Of a DNA stretch of 22,654 nucleotides, positions 1 to 8,853 are shown one piece after another; the stretch's first letter is position 1; each line of letters starts with the position of its first letter. The translations under genes and the position numbers were made by a program. The notes beneath the pieces were generated by a model that saw only the letters and a program-made list of their open reading frames with translations, did no database searches and was not told the origin of the DNA. Location of the stretch: contig DJVA01000025.1 of NCBI GenBank assembly GCA_002440705.1, positions 1-22,654 on the forward strand. Direction: 5' to 3'. This stretch comes from Flavobacteriaceae bacterium UBA6268 (lineage in GTDB: Bacteria; Bacteroidota; Bacteroidia; Flavobacteriales; Flavobacteriaceae).

Positions 1-1968
1 AAATCGACCATAATTCTTTACATCTAATATTTCCTTGTACAGAGAAGCCAACGAATGGTAGTGTTTGCTTCCGGAGCCCAAAATGGTATTGGAAGCGTCC
101 CTAAACCGGAAGCGGTATTCAATATAACCGTCGGAATCATTCTCCTCATAAATTTCCAGCGGATCGTCAGAAAAATTCCTGCGGGAATAATCGGAGTTAC
201 CACTTAAAAGGGCAATCCGCTTCTGAAATGACGATACATTTGTAGTATCCCAAAGGTTTTCCGGAAGTTGCTTGTAATAATTAAAGCTAAGCCCTCTTTC
301 GCAGCCAATGATCCCATATTCGCTCAAAAAACGCTCTTTCGTTTGGATGACGGCCTGGTCGGTAAACGATCCGTAGAGCTGCTTCATCAAAAACGCATAC
401 TCGCTAAAACTTTCAGCAAAACGTGCCAAAAGATGATCCAGGATTTGGTTTCGTCGCACGACGCTGTTATCCAGCGAGCTCAATAGGAGGTTGGTGATGT
501 TTTCATCGGTCGTGTAATTGGCAGAAACCAACTCGTCCAAATCGGTGACGTCTTCGACCAATTGGGTGAAGTAACTTTTACTCAATGTGCCATCAATGGC
601 AAAAAGTTCCTTTACTTTTTGAAGGTGAGCGAAATAGGTGGCCAGCATTTGATCGAAGAACAACAAGTAGGCTTTTAATTGTTTTACCTTCGATTTTTCA
701 GCAGTAGTGGCCGTAGGCCGCACACCAACTGGGCCAACTCCATATACTTCAGGAAAGTCGTTTTGAATGGTAGTAAAACTTCCTATGGTCTGCCCTTTGG
801 CATCGGGAAGCTCCAGTTCCTTACTTTCAGAGGCGACGGATTCTTCCGCTTCTTTAGCTTCCAAGCGGAGGTCCTCCAGATAGGCCTCCACGGCTTCCAA
901 ATTAATATTCAACGGTAAAAATCCTTTGTAGTAGCTAAAGGCACTCTTATCACACCGCAAGGGCTTTTTTCCTTCTGGAATACAGATGTTCCAAAGGGTA
1001 CTGCCATCGCTTTTATCGTTGCAATGATCTATTGTAATGTCGCGAATGACATCGACTCCCTCAATTTTTTGAATGAGATCAATAAGGTCGCTCAATCGGA
1101 CTTCTTTTTTCAGTTCGGTTGCCAACAATTCTTGATTGTCGATAAAACCGTGTTCCAGTAAGGGTCCATTGAAAATTTCGTCGGTAGTATACCCTTTTTC
1201 CAGAAGCGCTTTCAGCGAGTAAAATCGAAGACTGGGCGAAAGATATTCGTCAATGGCGTGAAGGATGATCGCGTGTACTTTTTCTTCATCGGCTTCTGGC
1301 AGCAATTCTATTTGTGCACAGACCTTTACAGGATAGGTTTCCACTTCCTCGATATGGATGAGATCTTCGCAAAGGTTACGGTTGGCATGGTACGTAGCCC
1401 TTACGGTTTCTTTGATTTGCTTTATTTTTTGAGCAATTTTGACTGGCGTGTCATAGATTTCGGGATCTAGGGAGTCGATTTCAATCAGGACGTCATACAG
1501 TCCGTTAAGGATGAATTGTTTTTGTTTATTGGGGGGTATCGCAAAGGGGTTGAAGCCTAATTGATGATTTTTACAATTGGCATAAATTGTTTTTTCATGC
1601 TTTTTCAGCCATGCATTTTTAATCCCTTCGATGTCTATAAACAATTTTCGATAATCCAAAGGAGTAATGGGCTTTATGGGCAATGCCTTTTCTGCCGTAA
1701 GAAACTGCTCCTTAAGGGCATTAGGATTGTTATCTTCTGCCAGAATAACTTCTACTGGGAGATTGATTCGGTTCCCTAAATCGGTTAAAGCATAACTCAG
1801 CACTTCCAAGATAGTAATCCCGGGATCGTGTTCGTTGTAGTCGCTCCATAGCATACTACCTAGCTTCTCGATGTATTCAATGCCTTTTTTCTTTAGGAAT
1901 TGGAAATCCAGATCGTTTTCTGTAGCGACATTTTTTGGAATACTGATATGTTTGCTCAGGGTAGGCAT
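1..1968 (-). CDS. Baseplate J-like protein of a contractile injection system (Afp12-like), 3' end missing
   Basis: This frame stays open from an ATG at 1968 to the left window edge (656 codons) with no stop, so the C-terminus is missing. The N-terminal motif WSDYNEHDPGITILEVLSYA (about residues 40-60) is typical of the second baseplate-J-like wedge protein of Afp/PVC-type particles, the equivalent of Afp12 and distantly of T4 gp7. In the assembled particle it should form baseplate wedges with the preceding gene product. The start overlaps the end of the upstream baseplate gene by 13 bases, which implies translational coupling. From about residue 604 to the edge the sequence (EYRFRFRDASNTILGSGSKH) resembles a DUF1508/YegP-like fold; this is pattern recognition only. 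The family call is good; the exact Afp12 equivalence is inferred from gene order and the N-terminal motif. Confidence 0.85.
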   Translation of the reverse strand, partial: MPTLSKHISIPKNVATENDLDFQFLKKKGIEYIEKLGSMLWSDYNEHDPGITILEVLSYALTDLGNRINLPVEVILAEDNNPNALKEQFLTAEKALPIKPITPLDYRKLFIDIEGIKNAWLKKHEKTIYANCKNHQLGFNPFAIPPNKQKQFILNGLYDVLIEIDSLDPEIYDTPVKIAQKIKQIKETVRATYHANRNLCEDLIHIEEVETYPVKVCAQIELLPEADEEKVHAIILHAIDEYLSPSLRFYSLKALLEKGYTTDEIFNGPLLEHGFIDNQELLATELKKEVRLSDLIDLIQKIEGVDVIRDITIDHCNDKSDGSTLWNICIPEGKKPLRCDKSAFSYYKGFLPLNINLEAVEAYLEDLRLEAKEAEESVASESKELELPDAKGQTIGSFTTIQNDFPEVYGVGPVGVRPTATTAEKSKVKQLKAYLLFFDQMLATYFAHLQKVKELFAIDGTLSKSYFTQLVEDVTDLDELVSANYTTDENITNLLLSSLDNSVVRRNQILDHLLARFAESFSEYAFLMKQLYGSFTDQAVIQTKERFLSEYGIIGCERGLSFNYYKQLPENLWDTTNVSSFQKRIALLSGNSDYSRRNFSDDPLEIYEENDSDGYIEYRFRFRDASNTILGSGSKHYHSLASLYKEILDVKNYGRF

Positions 1969-4900
1969 TCGGTTGTGGTTTTAACAATTGGGGTACTACA
2001 TTTAGATTCAACGGGATATACAAAATGTTTTTTGGCGGAAACCAAGATGGCCTTCGGACTGCTTGGAACGATATTCACTTTGGCTTCGTAAGCGTCTGTT
2101 GTGCTTTTACGGTGTTTCACCACCACATCTTCCAAAAAATCCACATAGGGTAATTGTTCGAGGTATTGCACAATTTTACTTCGGTGGAAGGTCACTCCAA
2201 AATTGAGGTTGTTGGTTTCCTCGAAGGCCCATGGCGAAAGGTATTTTTTGATGGCTTCCTCCAATTGGCCCGTATAGAAGTTTTCATCATAACCCTTCCT
2301 AAATTTTACACCGGCAGTGATTTCGACTTCTTCATAATCGGGATTGATGATTTCTGCATTGACGAAAAACGAATTGAGGTTATTGACATATTGCTGTACT
2401 TCGTTCCGTTTGGCAGTACTAACACGCGGTTGGTAAATGTCGAAGGCATTATTGTTTACAATATCCGGAATCACCACAAGGCTCACGTTACCGGGAGCCA
2501 GGTAATTATCGCCAGTGGTATGGTTCAAGCATTTTACTTTATAAATGCTCTTGAACTGCTGTAAAATAAGATGTTCATAATCCCATTGGTTGATTGCCCG
2601 ATCGCGATGCCTGATGCGTTCACTGACACGGCGGTAATAACTGGCATTGTTTTCTTCCGGACTTCCGCCAAAAGAACTGTACGGTTGTGACACTTTTTTA
2701 ATTAAGGCATCCCTTTCGGTAAGTTTGCTGATGGTATTGGCCGGAAGCCCTTTTTCCAAATGTGAAAGATCATTGCCTTGATTTATGAAGGTCGCAGTAG
2801 TGGCTTGCGCATGGACGTTTAACAATTGGCAAAAAGCATCATAATTTTTATCGGTTTGCGCACGAAGCCATATAAAACCCGAAGGAAGCAAGGTGTTATG
2901 GCTTGTAGCTTCCTTCGGGATGGCTACGGTAACGAGACCGGTTTTCAGAAAATTGTCGGTGGTATTTCCCAAAAGATGGTTGCTGTCCAATTCTACCCAA
3001 GTGTTATTGGCAAGTAGGGCCCAGGTTATTTTGTCTGGAAAGGCGTAAGCTTCGGCCAATGGATTTTCGGTACCTTCCAAAAATTGGAACAGCAGGTTGA
3101 TTTGTTGGAGGGGTTCGGCATTTTCAAATCCTATGTAAAGTTCCCCTCCTTTACAATAGGTTGGTAACAGGGTCTCTTGGTTTTCTGCCTGTCCAAAAGG
3201 GTGGAGGTGAAATAACTGAATGTTGTTTAAGACCGTATTTTGGGACTCTGCGGTCATGTTCCACTCTTGGTGGGCTTGGTAGGAAAGTACGAGGCTTTCA
3301 AGCAAAGGGGTATAGGGCTCATTGGGCAGTACCGTATCTTCCTCGTTCATTAATGCAAGGGCGTATACCTTGGGGTATAAGCTATGCAAAAACGACTGGT
3401 TCAACGAAAATTTCAATGGGCCGTTTTCAGTGGTGTGGTAACCGGAGTTTGGAACGGTTAAATGCGTTTCAAAAATGCTTCCGTTCTTTTCAAACAATTC
3501 AAAGGCGTTATCAATAGGGGTAAGTACTTCTTCATCAAAGATGGAAACTTTGGCCGTAAAGTAATCGTCCCCAGTTACGTATATGTTGTTGTTACCCGAA
3601 TTGAATACTTTTATTTCTGAAGTTCCCGTTGGTAGATCATATTTTTTGGTACTGGCATTGTAAGGATAATAAAGGGTTTGAAAATACAACTTGGGCGAGA
3701 GGTTAAGGTTGGCGTCGTCTTTTCTATAGGCAATGTAATGGTCCCTAAAGCTGTTTGGTGTATTGAGCCATGCACCGTCCAAGGTAAGCTGGTCCCATTG
3801 CTTTTCGAATAATTCATCGTAATCCACATAAAAAGCCGAGCGTTCCAAAGGTTGCGTTCCAAAGGGAAAGAAAGGCTTGCCAGCGGCCAAATCCCCGAAA
3901 TCGTTCTTCAGTTGGAGGGAAGTAATTCCATCCACTTTTACATCAACCCTAACCGATACCAATGTCTTTTTGAGAAAGTGACTAAAAAAATCGTACCCTG
4001 CTGAAGCCTCAGGTTGCGAAGTGTCCAATTTCAGCAACAATAATGGCTGCTTTGTTTGAAAATTTGCCTGATGTACTTTTTCGCTATAGGGAACGATGGA
4101 TTCTTCGGTTTTGTCGATTTCCAGCGACAGGGTGAGTTTTTTGTTATTGATTGCACTGGAATACCCGGTTTCGATGGATTCTGAAAGGGAATAGGGGCCA
4201 ATCCACCCTTTTTCCCCCGTGGCATAGACTGCAATGTGGTTTAGTGCAGTAGCCAATGGAAAGGCCCCAATATTTTTTTTGAAGGTATAGGAAAGTTTCA
4301 CCAAACGACGTCCTTCTTTTAGTGCCAAGGTTGGTGAAGCAATTGCGAAGCCCAATTCCGGATTGGGCAGAAGGTATTCTGGGTTATGATGGCTAGGATA
4401 TCCAAATGGAAGGAAGGAGGCCCCTTCGTCCAAGGGTTCTTCGATACCATCTTTTGAATTTAGTAAGGGGGCTGCATAGAGCCCGTGTGTTTCTTCTGGA
4501 TTGGAGCTGTCTATTTTTCGATGGTGGTAGATGCTTTTGAGGGACGCAATTTTAGCAGTGTTAAATACCCTAGTTTCATCCAAGGTATACTGCATTTTTT
4601 TACCCAAGGCATCTTTGCCTGCCTCTAAACGATCATCGCTTTCCATCAAAGCTTCATCAGCATTTTTGGCCAATTCAAATAATAAATGGACCTGATCTTC
4701 AACAGCTCCTTTTTTCTGAATCTGGAGAATGCTGCCATAATAGAAATCCAAATGCCTTTTCGTTAACAGGTTGAACCGTTTCTTGGTTATTTCCAAAAGC
4801 TTTATGAAACTAACGAAAAGTGTTAGGTGAGGGGTTAAGGAGGGTTCTTTTTCAAGGCTGGAAACAAAACTTTCGATGGCCTCTTTTTCGATAAAGAATT

Positions 4901-5105
4901 TTTCCCAATCCCCGGATGGCGTCACCTCATTTTCGATACCGAAATAATTGACTTCCTTGGCAAAATTGTAGGCAAATTCCATCCATTGATTGACCGAAAA
5001 ATCGTTGAGATTGAAATTTTCTGGCATCAAGGATTTTTGCAGGCGCTGTGATTGCTCGGTGCCTGCATGAAGTGTTAAATAGGTATGATCACATTTTTTT
5101 GCCAT
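1956..5105 (-). CDS. Baseplate J-like wedge protein (Afp11-like)
   Basis: This 1049-residue protein has the right size and position for the large baseplate-J (T4 gp6-like) wedge component of an extracellular contractile injection system. The C-terminal third shows the hallmark segment SYYRRVSERIRHRDRAINQW followed by DYEHLILQQF and a YKVKCL strand, which is the conserved gpJ-like core. The N-terminal two thirds is a long, mostly beta-rich region with no signal peptide or membrane segment, as expected for a cytoplasmically assembled structural protein. The ATG at 5105 lies 2 bases after the stop of the gp25-like gene, and the TGA overlaps the next gene by 13 bases. Assignment to the family is confident; the Afp11 label rests on order and length. 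Confidence 0.9.
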   Translation of the reverse strand: MAKKCDHTYLTLHAGTEQSQRLQKSLMPENFNLNDFSVNQWMEFAYNFAKEVNYFGIENEVTPSGDWEKFFIEKEAIESFVSSLEKEPSLTPHLTLFVSFIKLLEITKKRFNLLTKRHLDFYYGSILQIQKKGAVEDQVHLLFELAKNADEALMESDDRLEAGKDALGKKMQYTLDETRVFNTAKIASLKSIYHHRKIDSSNPEETHGLYAAPLLNSKDGIEEPLDEGASFLPFGYPSHHNPEYLLPNPELGFAIASPTLALKEGRRLVKLSYTFKKNIGAFPLATALNHIAVYATGEKGWIGPYSLSESIETGYSSAINNKKLTLSLEIDKTEESIVPYSEKVHQANFQTKQPLLLLKLDTSQPEASAGYDFFSHFLKKTLVSVRVDVKVDGITSLQLKNDFGDLAAGKPFFPFGTQPLERSAFYVDYDELFEKQWDQLTLDGAWLNTPNSFRDHYIAYRKDDANLNLSPKLYFQTLYYPYNASTKKYDLPTGTSEIKVFNSGNNNIYVTGDDYFTAKVSIFDEEVLTPIDNAFELFEKNGSIFETHLTVPNSGYHTTENGPLKFSLNQSFLHSLYPKVYALALMNEEDTVLPNEPYTPLLESLVLSYQAHQEWNMTAESQNTVLNNIQLFHLHPFGQAENQETLLPTYCKGGELYIGFENAEPLQQINLLFQFLEGTENPLAEAYAFPDKITWALLANNTWVELDSNHLLGNTTDNFLKTGLVTVAIPKEATSHNTLLPSGFIWLRAQTDKNYDAFCQLLNVHAQATTATFINQGNDLSHLEKGLPANTISKLTERDALIKKVSQPYSSFGGSPEENNASYYRRVSERIRHRDRAINQWDYEHLILQQFKSIYKVKCLNHTTGDNYLAPGNVSLVVIPDIVNNNAFDIYQPRVSTAKRNEVQQYVNNLNSFFVNAEIINPDYEEVEITAGVKFRKGYDENFYTGQLEEAIKKYLSPWAFEETNNLNFGVTFHRSKIVQYLEQLPYVDFLEDVVVKHRKSTTDAYEAKVNIVPSSPKAILVSAKKHFVYPVESKCSTPIVKTTTECLP

Positions 5106-5107
5106 GG

Positions 5108-5518
5108 CTATAATTCACTACCTTCTTTTTTGTAAAATGGAAAGACCATATTGGCCCTCGAGTTGGTGACTCTAATGATGTAGTCTATTTCTATAAGGAT
5201 TTCTCCTTCCAGTTCGTTGGTGCTGTCCAATGTAATTTTTTGTACTTCGATTCTAGGTTCGTGGTAGAGGATGGCTGTTTCAATCAAGTCCTTGATGTAG
5301 GTTTTTAAGGTTACATCAAGGGGTTGAAAGAGGAGTTCTTCCAAGTTGCATCCATACTCCGGTACCATGATCCGTTCCCCCAAACGGGTGGACAGGAGAA
5401 TGTGCAAACTCTTGTTGATATCCACTACATCGGTAGTGGTTACCAAAGCCCCGGTCTTTTTATCGAAATGAGGTGGAAAACTCCATCCTTCCCCCAAAAA
5501 ATCTATAGTTTCGTACAT
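5108..5518 (-). CDS. gp25-like baseplate wedge protein (Afp9-like)
   Basis: This 136-residue protein has the usual length of gp25/GPW-like lysozyme-fold baseplate proteins, which connect the sheath to the baseplate and start sheath polymerisation. Visible family features are an N-terminal FLGEGWSFPPHFDK, a central ILLSTRLGERIMVPEYGCNL (the typical GER...P.yG segment) and a strand containing EILIEIDYIIR near the C-terminus. It sits 3 bases after the PAAR gene and 2 bases before the baseplate-J gene. The PAAR-then-gp25 order is the reverse of Afp9-Afp10 in the classical antifeeding prophage. No catalytic role is expected. Confidence 0.93.
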   Translation of the reverse strand: MYETIDFLGEGWSFPPHFDKKTGALVTTTDVVDINKSLHILLSTRLGERIMVPEYGCNLEELLFQPLDVTLKTYIKDLIETAILYHEPRIEVQKITLDSTNELEGEILIEIDYIIRVTNSRANMVFPFYKKEGSEL

Positions 5519-5521
5519 AAT

Positions 5522-5812
5522 TCATCCAATTAATACGGTAAATTCACCTAAAACAATGGTTCCACCATGGGCTGTGGAATCGCCCACCCGTGCGGCAGGC
5601 ATCCCACCAATAAATACGGTCGATGACCCCATGATGATGCTGTCGGGAGGACCTGTGCAAGTGGCCATGTCGCCCACTCGTGCTGCAGGCATATTCCCGA
5701 TAAGCACCGTTGGTTCCCCTGCAGGAAGAATGGGACCCCCTACATGAGGTACGGTTCCGGTTACCATCGGGCAAACGTGCATGTCGTTGATGCGTGCTGC
5801 TGGTGCTCCCAT
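5522..5812 (-). CDS. PAAR-domain spike-tip protein (Afp10-like)
   Basis: This 96-residue protein is made almost entirely of one PAAR domain, the conical cap on the VgrG spike that pierces the target membrane. The PAAR signature appears three times: GAPAARINDMH at the N-terminus and MPAARVGD twice (about residues 41-48 and 71-78). Gly-rich turns (VGGPILPAGEP, AHGGTIVLGE) lie between them. His and Cys residues in the HVCP and ATCTGP segments could supply the tip metal site, although this is inferred. It starts 2 bases after the spike gene ends, as expected for an interacting pair. No toxin extension follows the PAAR fold, so any cargo is not fused to the tip. Confidence 0.95.
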   Translation of the reverse strand: MGAPAARINDMHVCPMVTGTVPHVGGPILPAGEPTVLIGNMPAARVGDMATCTGPPDSIIMGSSTVFIGGMPAARVGDSTAHGGTIVLGEFTVLIG

Positions 5813-5814
5813 GT

Positions 5815-7560
5815 TTAATTTATTTGTACCAATGAACCTTTCAGGACCGCTACGGCACTGGTCGATACTTCCGCACCGGCACTGCCTTCAGCCTTGAGTT
5901 GCGCATTGGCTTTTACGTTTACATTCATTCCTTCCAAGTTGAGATCTCCTGTGGCCTTGATGCTGAAATCCCCAGCGGTCTCCATGTTCACTCCATTGCT
6001 ATCCAATGTTAACACATTGGAGTTTTCGTCTTCAATCACAATACTTCCTGCATCTTCATCCAAGGTTATTTTTTTGCCAGCTGGAGTTTCGATGGTAATG
6101 GACTTCTTCTCATCATTGAACGTCAGTTTCATCTCACTGCGGGTGGTAAATCCTTTTTCATGGTTGTCATCACTTGCTACAATTGGCGCAGGCTTGGCAC
6201 TGCTGTGCAGCATTCCCAAAACCACTGCGTGGTTGGGATCGTCGTTAATGAACCCCACTAGTACTTCATCCCCAATTTCAGGACGAAAAAAGGCCCCGCG
6301 GTTTTCTCCTGCATCCAATGAAGCTACCCTGGCCCATATCCCTTGTTCTTCGCTATTGATGATGGGTATTTTTACCAAAATGCGTTCTTCCCCATTGGGG
6401 TCGTCTTGTAATTGTGTTACCACACCAATCTGCAGTCCGTTTACAGCAGGTAACAACCCTGCGGCAGGAAGGGGGTTAATGTTGTAGCTTTCGCTGAACC
6501 ATTCTGGGTTGAGCCCAAATTGTGCGTCAATGGCCCAATTGCCTTCAGTAATTTGATGCCGAACAGCACTAATGAACACATTGCCATTGAAGCGATCCCC
6601 CACACCTTCCAATTTGAGCATGCAGCCTGGAACTACTTCTGGAATCCCTTGAAATTTTAGAGTGCCCCGGGTTTTGGCCAATTGTTGAAATAAGGCTTTG
6701 GCATTGCTCCAACTTTGGAGTAGGGCAGAGTTATTGTTTCCGCCGTGTTTGAGCTCTAGGTTTTCTATTCCCATTACTTCCGCCAAGGTTCCAGAATCCA
6801 AATTGCCATTCAAAGCAAGACCTGGATCGTCTGCAGGAGTTTCAACCAATTCTTGATCGGCTGGGTTCCAACCATAGGAGGTAATGGAGCCGAATTGATT
6901 TCTGGCATCTATTTCTGAATCAAAAGCCAGCAGGGTAGCGCCAAAAGAAACGGTTTCTACTTCCTCTTGGGATACATCCGGTGCTTTTATGGTTACCTTG
7001 CCTTTGTCTACCAATGCAACTTTTCCATTGGCCTGTATGCGGGTAAGCATAAAATCCCAATCGGAAGCATCAAACTGAACCAGTTCGGGATGGGTATAGT
7101 CTGTAGACTCCACATCGGCTTCCAGCGAATGATTGCCTATAAGGGCCTCTGCTATTTCAGCATCCGTGCTTTCGTAGAAATAATTGCTTTTGCGACCCAA
7201 GGTCATCTTCACAGCCTTGTCCCGACATTCCACGATCAAAACAGATCCATTTTCACGGATTTTAAGTGAATGTTTGATGATAACCCCTTTAAAGATGGTT
7301 GTTTCGTCATTGTGATACCCAGCCTTGATTTCAACTTCCTTTCCTGGAATCAATAAATCTTCATTGCTCAGTTTGAAATCCTGTTGGGAGGCTTCGCCAT
7401 CGAAGAAAACCAATTGTGCAAAAGGAATGCGATTCACCTCTTTCTCCACCACAATCGTTTTTACTTGATATTTTGCAGAAAGTTCAGTGCCATCGATCAA
7501 GACTGTGAAAGTGGCAAGATCGGGGCTCTGTGAAGTCGCTATGGTTCGGCTGTTATTCAT
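5815..7560 (-). CDS. VgrG-like spike protein (Afp8-like)
   Basis: This 581-residue protein has the three-part layout of VgrG/Afp8 spikes. A gp27-like hub region spans about residues 15-360. A gp5 OB-fold spans about 375-455, with GIWARVASLDAGENRGAFFR and EIGDEVLVGF as its core. A repetitive C-terminal beta-helix runs from about 475 to 581 (short TIETPAGKK, IVIEDENSN and similar strands). It trimerises at the tip of the inner tube, and the PAAR protein encoded next caps it. There is no C-terminal effector extension. The ATG follows the TAA of the LysM gene directly (TAAATG), so coupling is likely. Confidence 0.95.
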   Translation of the reverse strand: MNNSRTIATSQSPDLATFTVLIDGTELSAKYQVKTIVVEKEVNRIPFAQLVFFDGEASQQDFKLSNEDLLIPGKEVEIKAGYHNDETTIFKGVIIKHSLKIRENGSVLIVECRDKAVKMTLGRKSNYFYESTDAEIAEALIGNHSLEADVESTDYTHPELVQFDASDWDFMLTRIQANGKVALVDKGKVTIKAPDVSQEEVETVSFGATLLAFDSEIDARNQFGSITSYGWNPADQELVETPADDPGLALNGNLDSGTLAEVMGIENLELKHGGNNNSALLQSWSNAKALFQQLAKTRGTLKFQGIPEVVPGCMLKLEGVGDRFNGNVFISAVRHQITEGNWAIDAQFGLNPEWFSESYNINPLPAAGLLPAVNGLQIGVVTQLQDDPNGEERILVKIPIINSEEQGIWARVASLDAGENRGAFFRPEIGDEVLVGFINDDPNHAVVLGMLHSSAKPAPIVASDDNHEKGFTTRSEMKLTFNDEKKSITIETPAGKKITLDEDAGSIVIEDENSNVLTLDSNGVNMETAGDFSIKATGDLNLEGMNVNVKANAQLKAEGSAGAEVSTSAVAVLKGSLVQIN

Positions 7561-8250
7561 TTACGAAACTTTTTCAATAGGAGGGAACATGATTTTTTGT
7601 CCTACCTTCAATTTTCTAAAATTTTGGAGTTTATTTGCCTTGGCAACTTCCAAGTAGTATTTAGAATCTCCATAAATCTTAAAGGTCATCAGGGGCAGAG
7701 TATCTCCTTCGTTCACTACCCGTATGTGTGTTAAATCGGGCGAATTGTTGTTTTCCTTGGCTACCCGTAGGTCTTCTTCCACCGAACCTTTGAATTTGGT
7801 TTTTACCACGGCTCGGAGGGGAGTACCATCCGGTCCAAAAAGCTTGAATTCGATGGACATTTCCAGCAGGGTCCCCTTAAAGAGGAGGGTTCCCCAGCCA
7901 ACCATCACATAATTGGGTTTGTGTTCGTCCCCACTGTAATCGAACACAATTTTTTTGAACTGCTCCAAGTCGTCGATAATACCGTCTCCTGAGGACTCGT
8001 CTTGGCCCTTAATGACTCCGGTGCGATCAAAAAGAAAATCCAGTTCAAATTCTTCAGGAGGGGTCCTGACGAATTTTGGTTGTGTGGCACTCGTCCCCTG
8101 ACCCTGAGCCTCGGTATATTCCACCTTGTATTTTAGGGTGTACTTTTCGGGATTCAGTAAAGTGGTAAATTCGCCATCGCCTACCTTTTGGGTAAACTTA
8201 TCGTCCTTGTATCCTGTTACCTTCAGCTTTTTGAGTTCGCCAGTGCTCAT
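7561..8250 (-). CDS. LysM-containing tube/baseplate adaptor protein (Afp7-like)
   Basis: This 229-residue protein has an N-terminal domain seen in contractile-injection 'CIS tube' adaptors (KVGDGEFTTLLNPEKYTLKY, then PPEEFELDFLFDRTGV). A LysM-type module lies at about residues 177-225 (VVNEGDTLPLMTFKIYGDSK and LKVGQKIMFPP). In Afp-type particles the equivalent joins the tube and spike to the baseplate; the LysM fold there is a structural module, so peptidoglycan binding is not implied. Its start codon shares a base with the stop of the upstream DUF5908-like gene (TAATG), and its stop directly abuts the spike gene. No signal peptide is present. Confidence 0.9.
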   Translation of the reverse strand: MSTGELKKLKVTGYKDDKFTQKVGDGEFTTLLNPEKYTLKYKVEYTEAQGQGTSATQPKFVRTPPEEFELDFLFDRTGVIKGQDESSGDGIIDDLEQFKKIVFDYSGDEHKPNYVMVGWGTLLFKGTLLEMSIEFKLFGPDGTPLRAVVKTKFKGSVEEDLRVAKENNNSPDLTHIRVVNEGDTLPLMTFKIYGDSKYYLEVAKANKLQNFRKLKVGQKIMFPPIEKVS

Positions 8251-8411
8251 TATCGTTCTTTTTTACGTTGCTCCCATTGGGAGATCTGTTCCAAGCACAT
8301 TTCTACGACGTTTTGCTCCTTGGCGCCCGGCTGTTTGTCTGGGGCCGCGTTGGATTGTGCGCTGTCGTTTACGTTGATTTTGATGTACAGTTCCTTGATT
8401 TCGATGGGCAT
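8250..8411 (-). CDS. Small DUF5908-like injection-system protein (Afp6-like)
   Basis: This 53-residue protein begins MPIEIKELYIKINVND, which matches the start of the short DUF5908 proteins found in Bacteroidetes injection clusters at the position of Afp6. A longer reading frame begins at 8480, but that extension would lie inside the preceding tube gene. The ATG at 8411 is one base after that gene's TAA and starts at the conserved motif, so it is preferred. The C-terminal half is charged and helical (CLEQISQWEQRKKER). The stop overlaps the next start as TAATG. The molecular role is not established; a baseplate or assembly function is inferred from position only. Confidence 0.8.
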   Translation of the reverse strand: MPIEIKELYIKINVNDSAQSNAAPDKQPGAKEQNVVEMCLEQISQWEQRKKER

Positions 8412-8412
8412 T

Positions 8413-8853
8413 TTAGACCAGTGTAAAATAGTTATACGCCAATTCGATGGTTTCGATTGCAATTTTGTTTTCCTCGGCATTGAGGTCGCTTACGTTCCAT
8501 TTTACAGGATAGGCATGGACCACATTCCAGGTAATAAGCGGTTCGTGTTCTTCATTAAGCAATTTCACGGTAAGGTCAATGGGTTGAAACTGAAACCCCT
8601 CTATGGCATCCCTGCACCAATCAATGAGTTTTGAGTCGGTAACCATCCCTCGCTTGAGCACCAAGTTTGGGAATTTTGTCCTTACCGGAAATTTGTGCTT
8701 AAATCGGTTTTCACCCCCTTCTGCAAATTCTTCGGTTTCGATATCAACAGAAAGTCCCGAAACCGATTGAAACTGCACGTCGGATTCTTGAGACGAAATT
8801 CCGCTGAATTCCACCTTAAAATGAAAACTTACTGGGGGGTACACTGTGCTCAT
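8413..8853 (-). CDS. Inner tube protein, second paralogue (gp19/Afp5-like)
   Basis: This 146-residue protein belongs to the T4 gp19-like/Hcp-like tube family. The N-terminus reads YPPVSFHFKVEFSGI and is followed by VQFQSVSGLSVDIETEE, the typical opening of eCIS tube proteins. It is clearly paralogous to the gene just upstream: both carry a LNEEHEP turn followed by a W-containing strand and a C-terminal AIE(T/S)(I/M)E(L/I)A segment. In Afp particles Afp5 is the tube initiator next to the baseplate, while Afp1 builds most of the tube; by order this copy would be the initiator. Its start shares a base with the upstream stop (TAATG). Confidence 0.93.
   Translation of the reverse strand: MSTVYPPVSFHFKVEFSGISSQESDVQFQSVSGLSVDIETEEFAEGGENRFKHKFPVRTKFPNLVLKRGMVTDSKLIDWCRDAIEGFQFQPIDLTVKLLNEEHEPLITWNVVHAYPVKWNVSDLNAEENKIAIETIELAYNYFTLV

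Noticed and set aside
2154..2564. Plus-strand 136-codon frame inside the baseplate-J gene
   Set aside because: It is antisense to a strongly supported coding region, its product has no recognisable domain, and it lacks promoter or spacing signals.
5556..5747. Plus-strand frame opposite the PAAR gene with repeated PTRAAGI segments
   Set aside because: The repeats are the reverse complement of the three PAAR motifs, so this is a shadow of the real gene.
8412..8480. Longer start for the small DUF5908-like protein
   Set aside because: The extension lies wholly inside the preceding tube gene, and the conserved motif MPIEIKEL begins at the later ATG, one base after that gene's stop.
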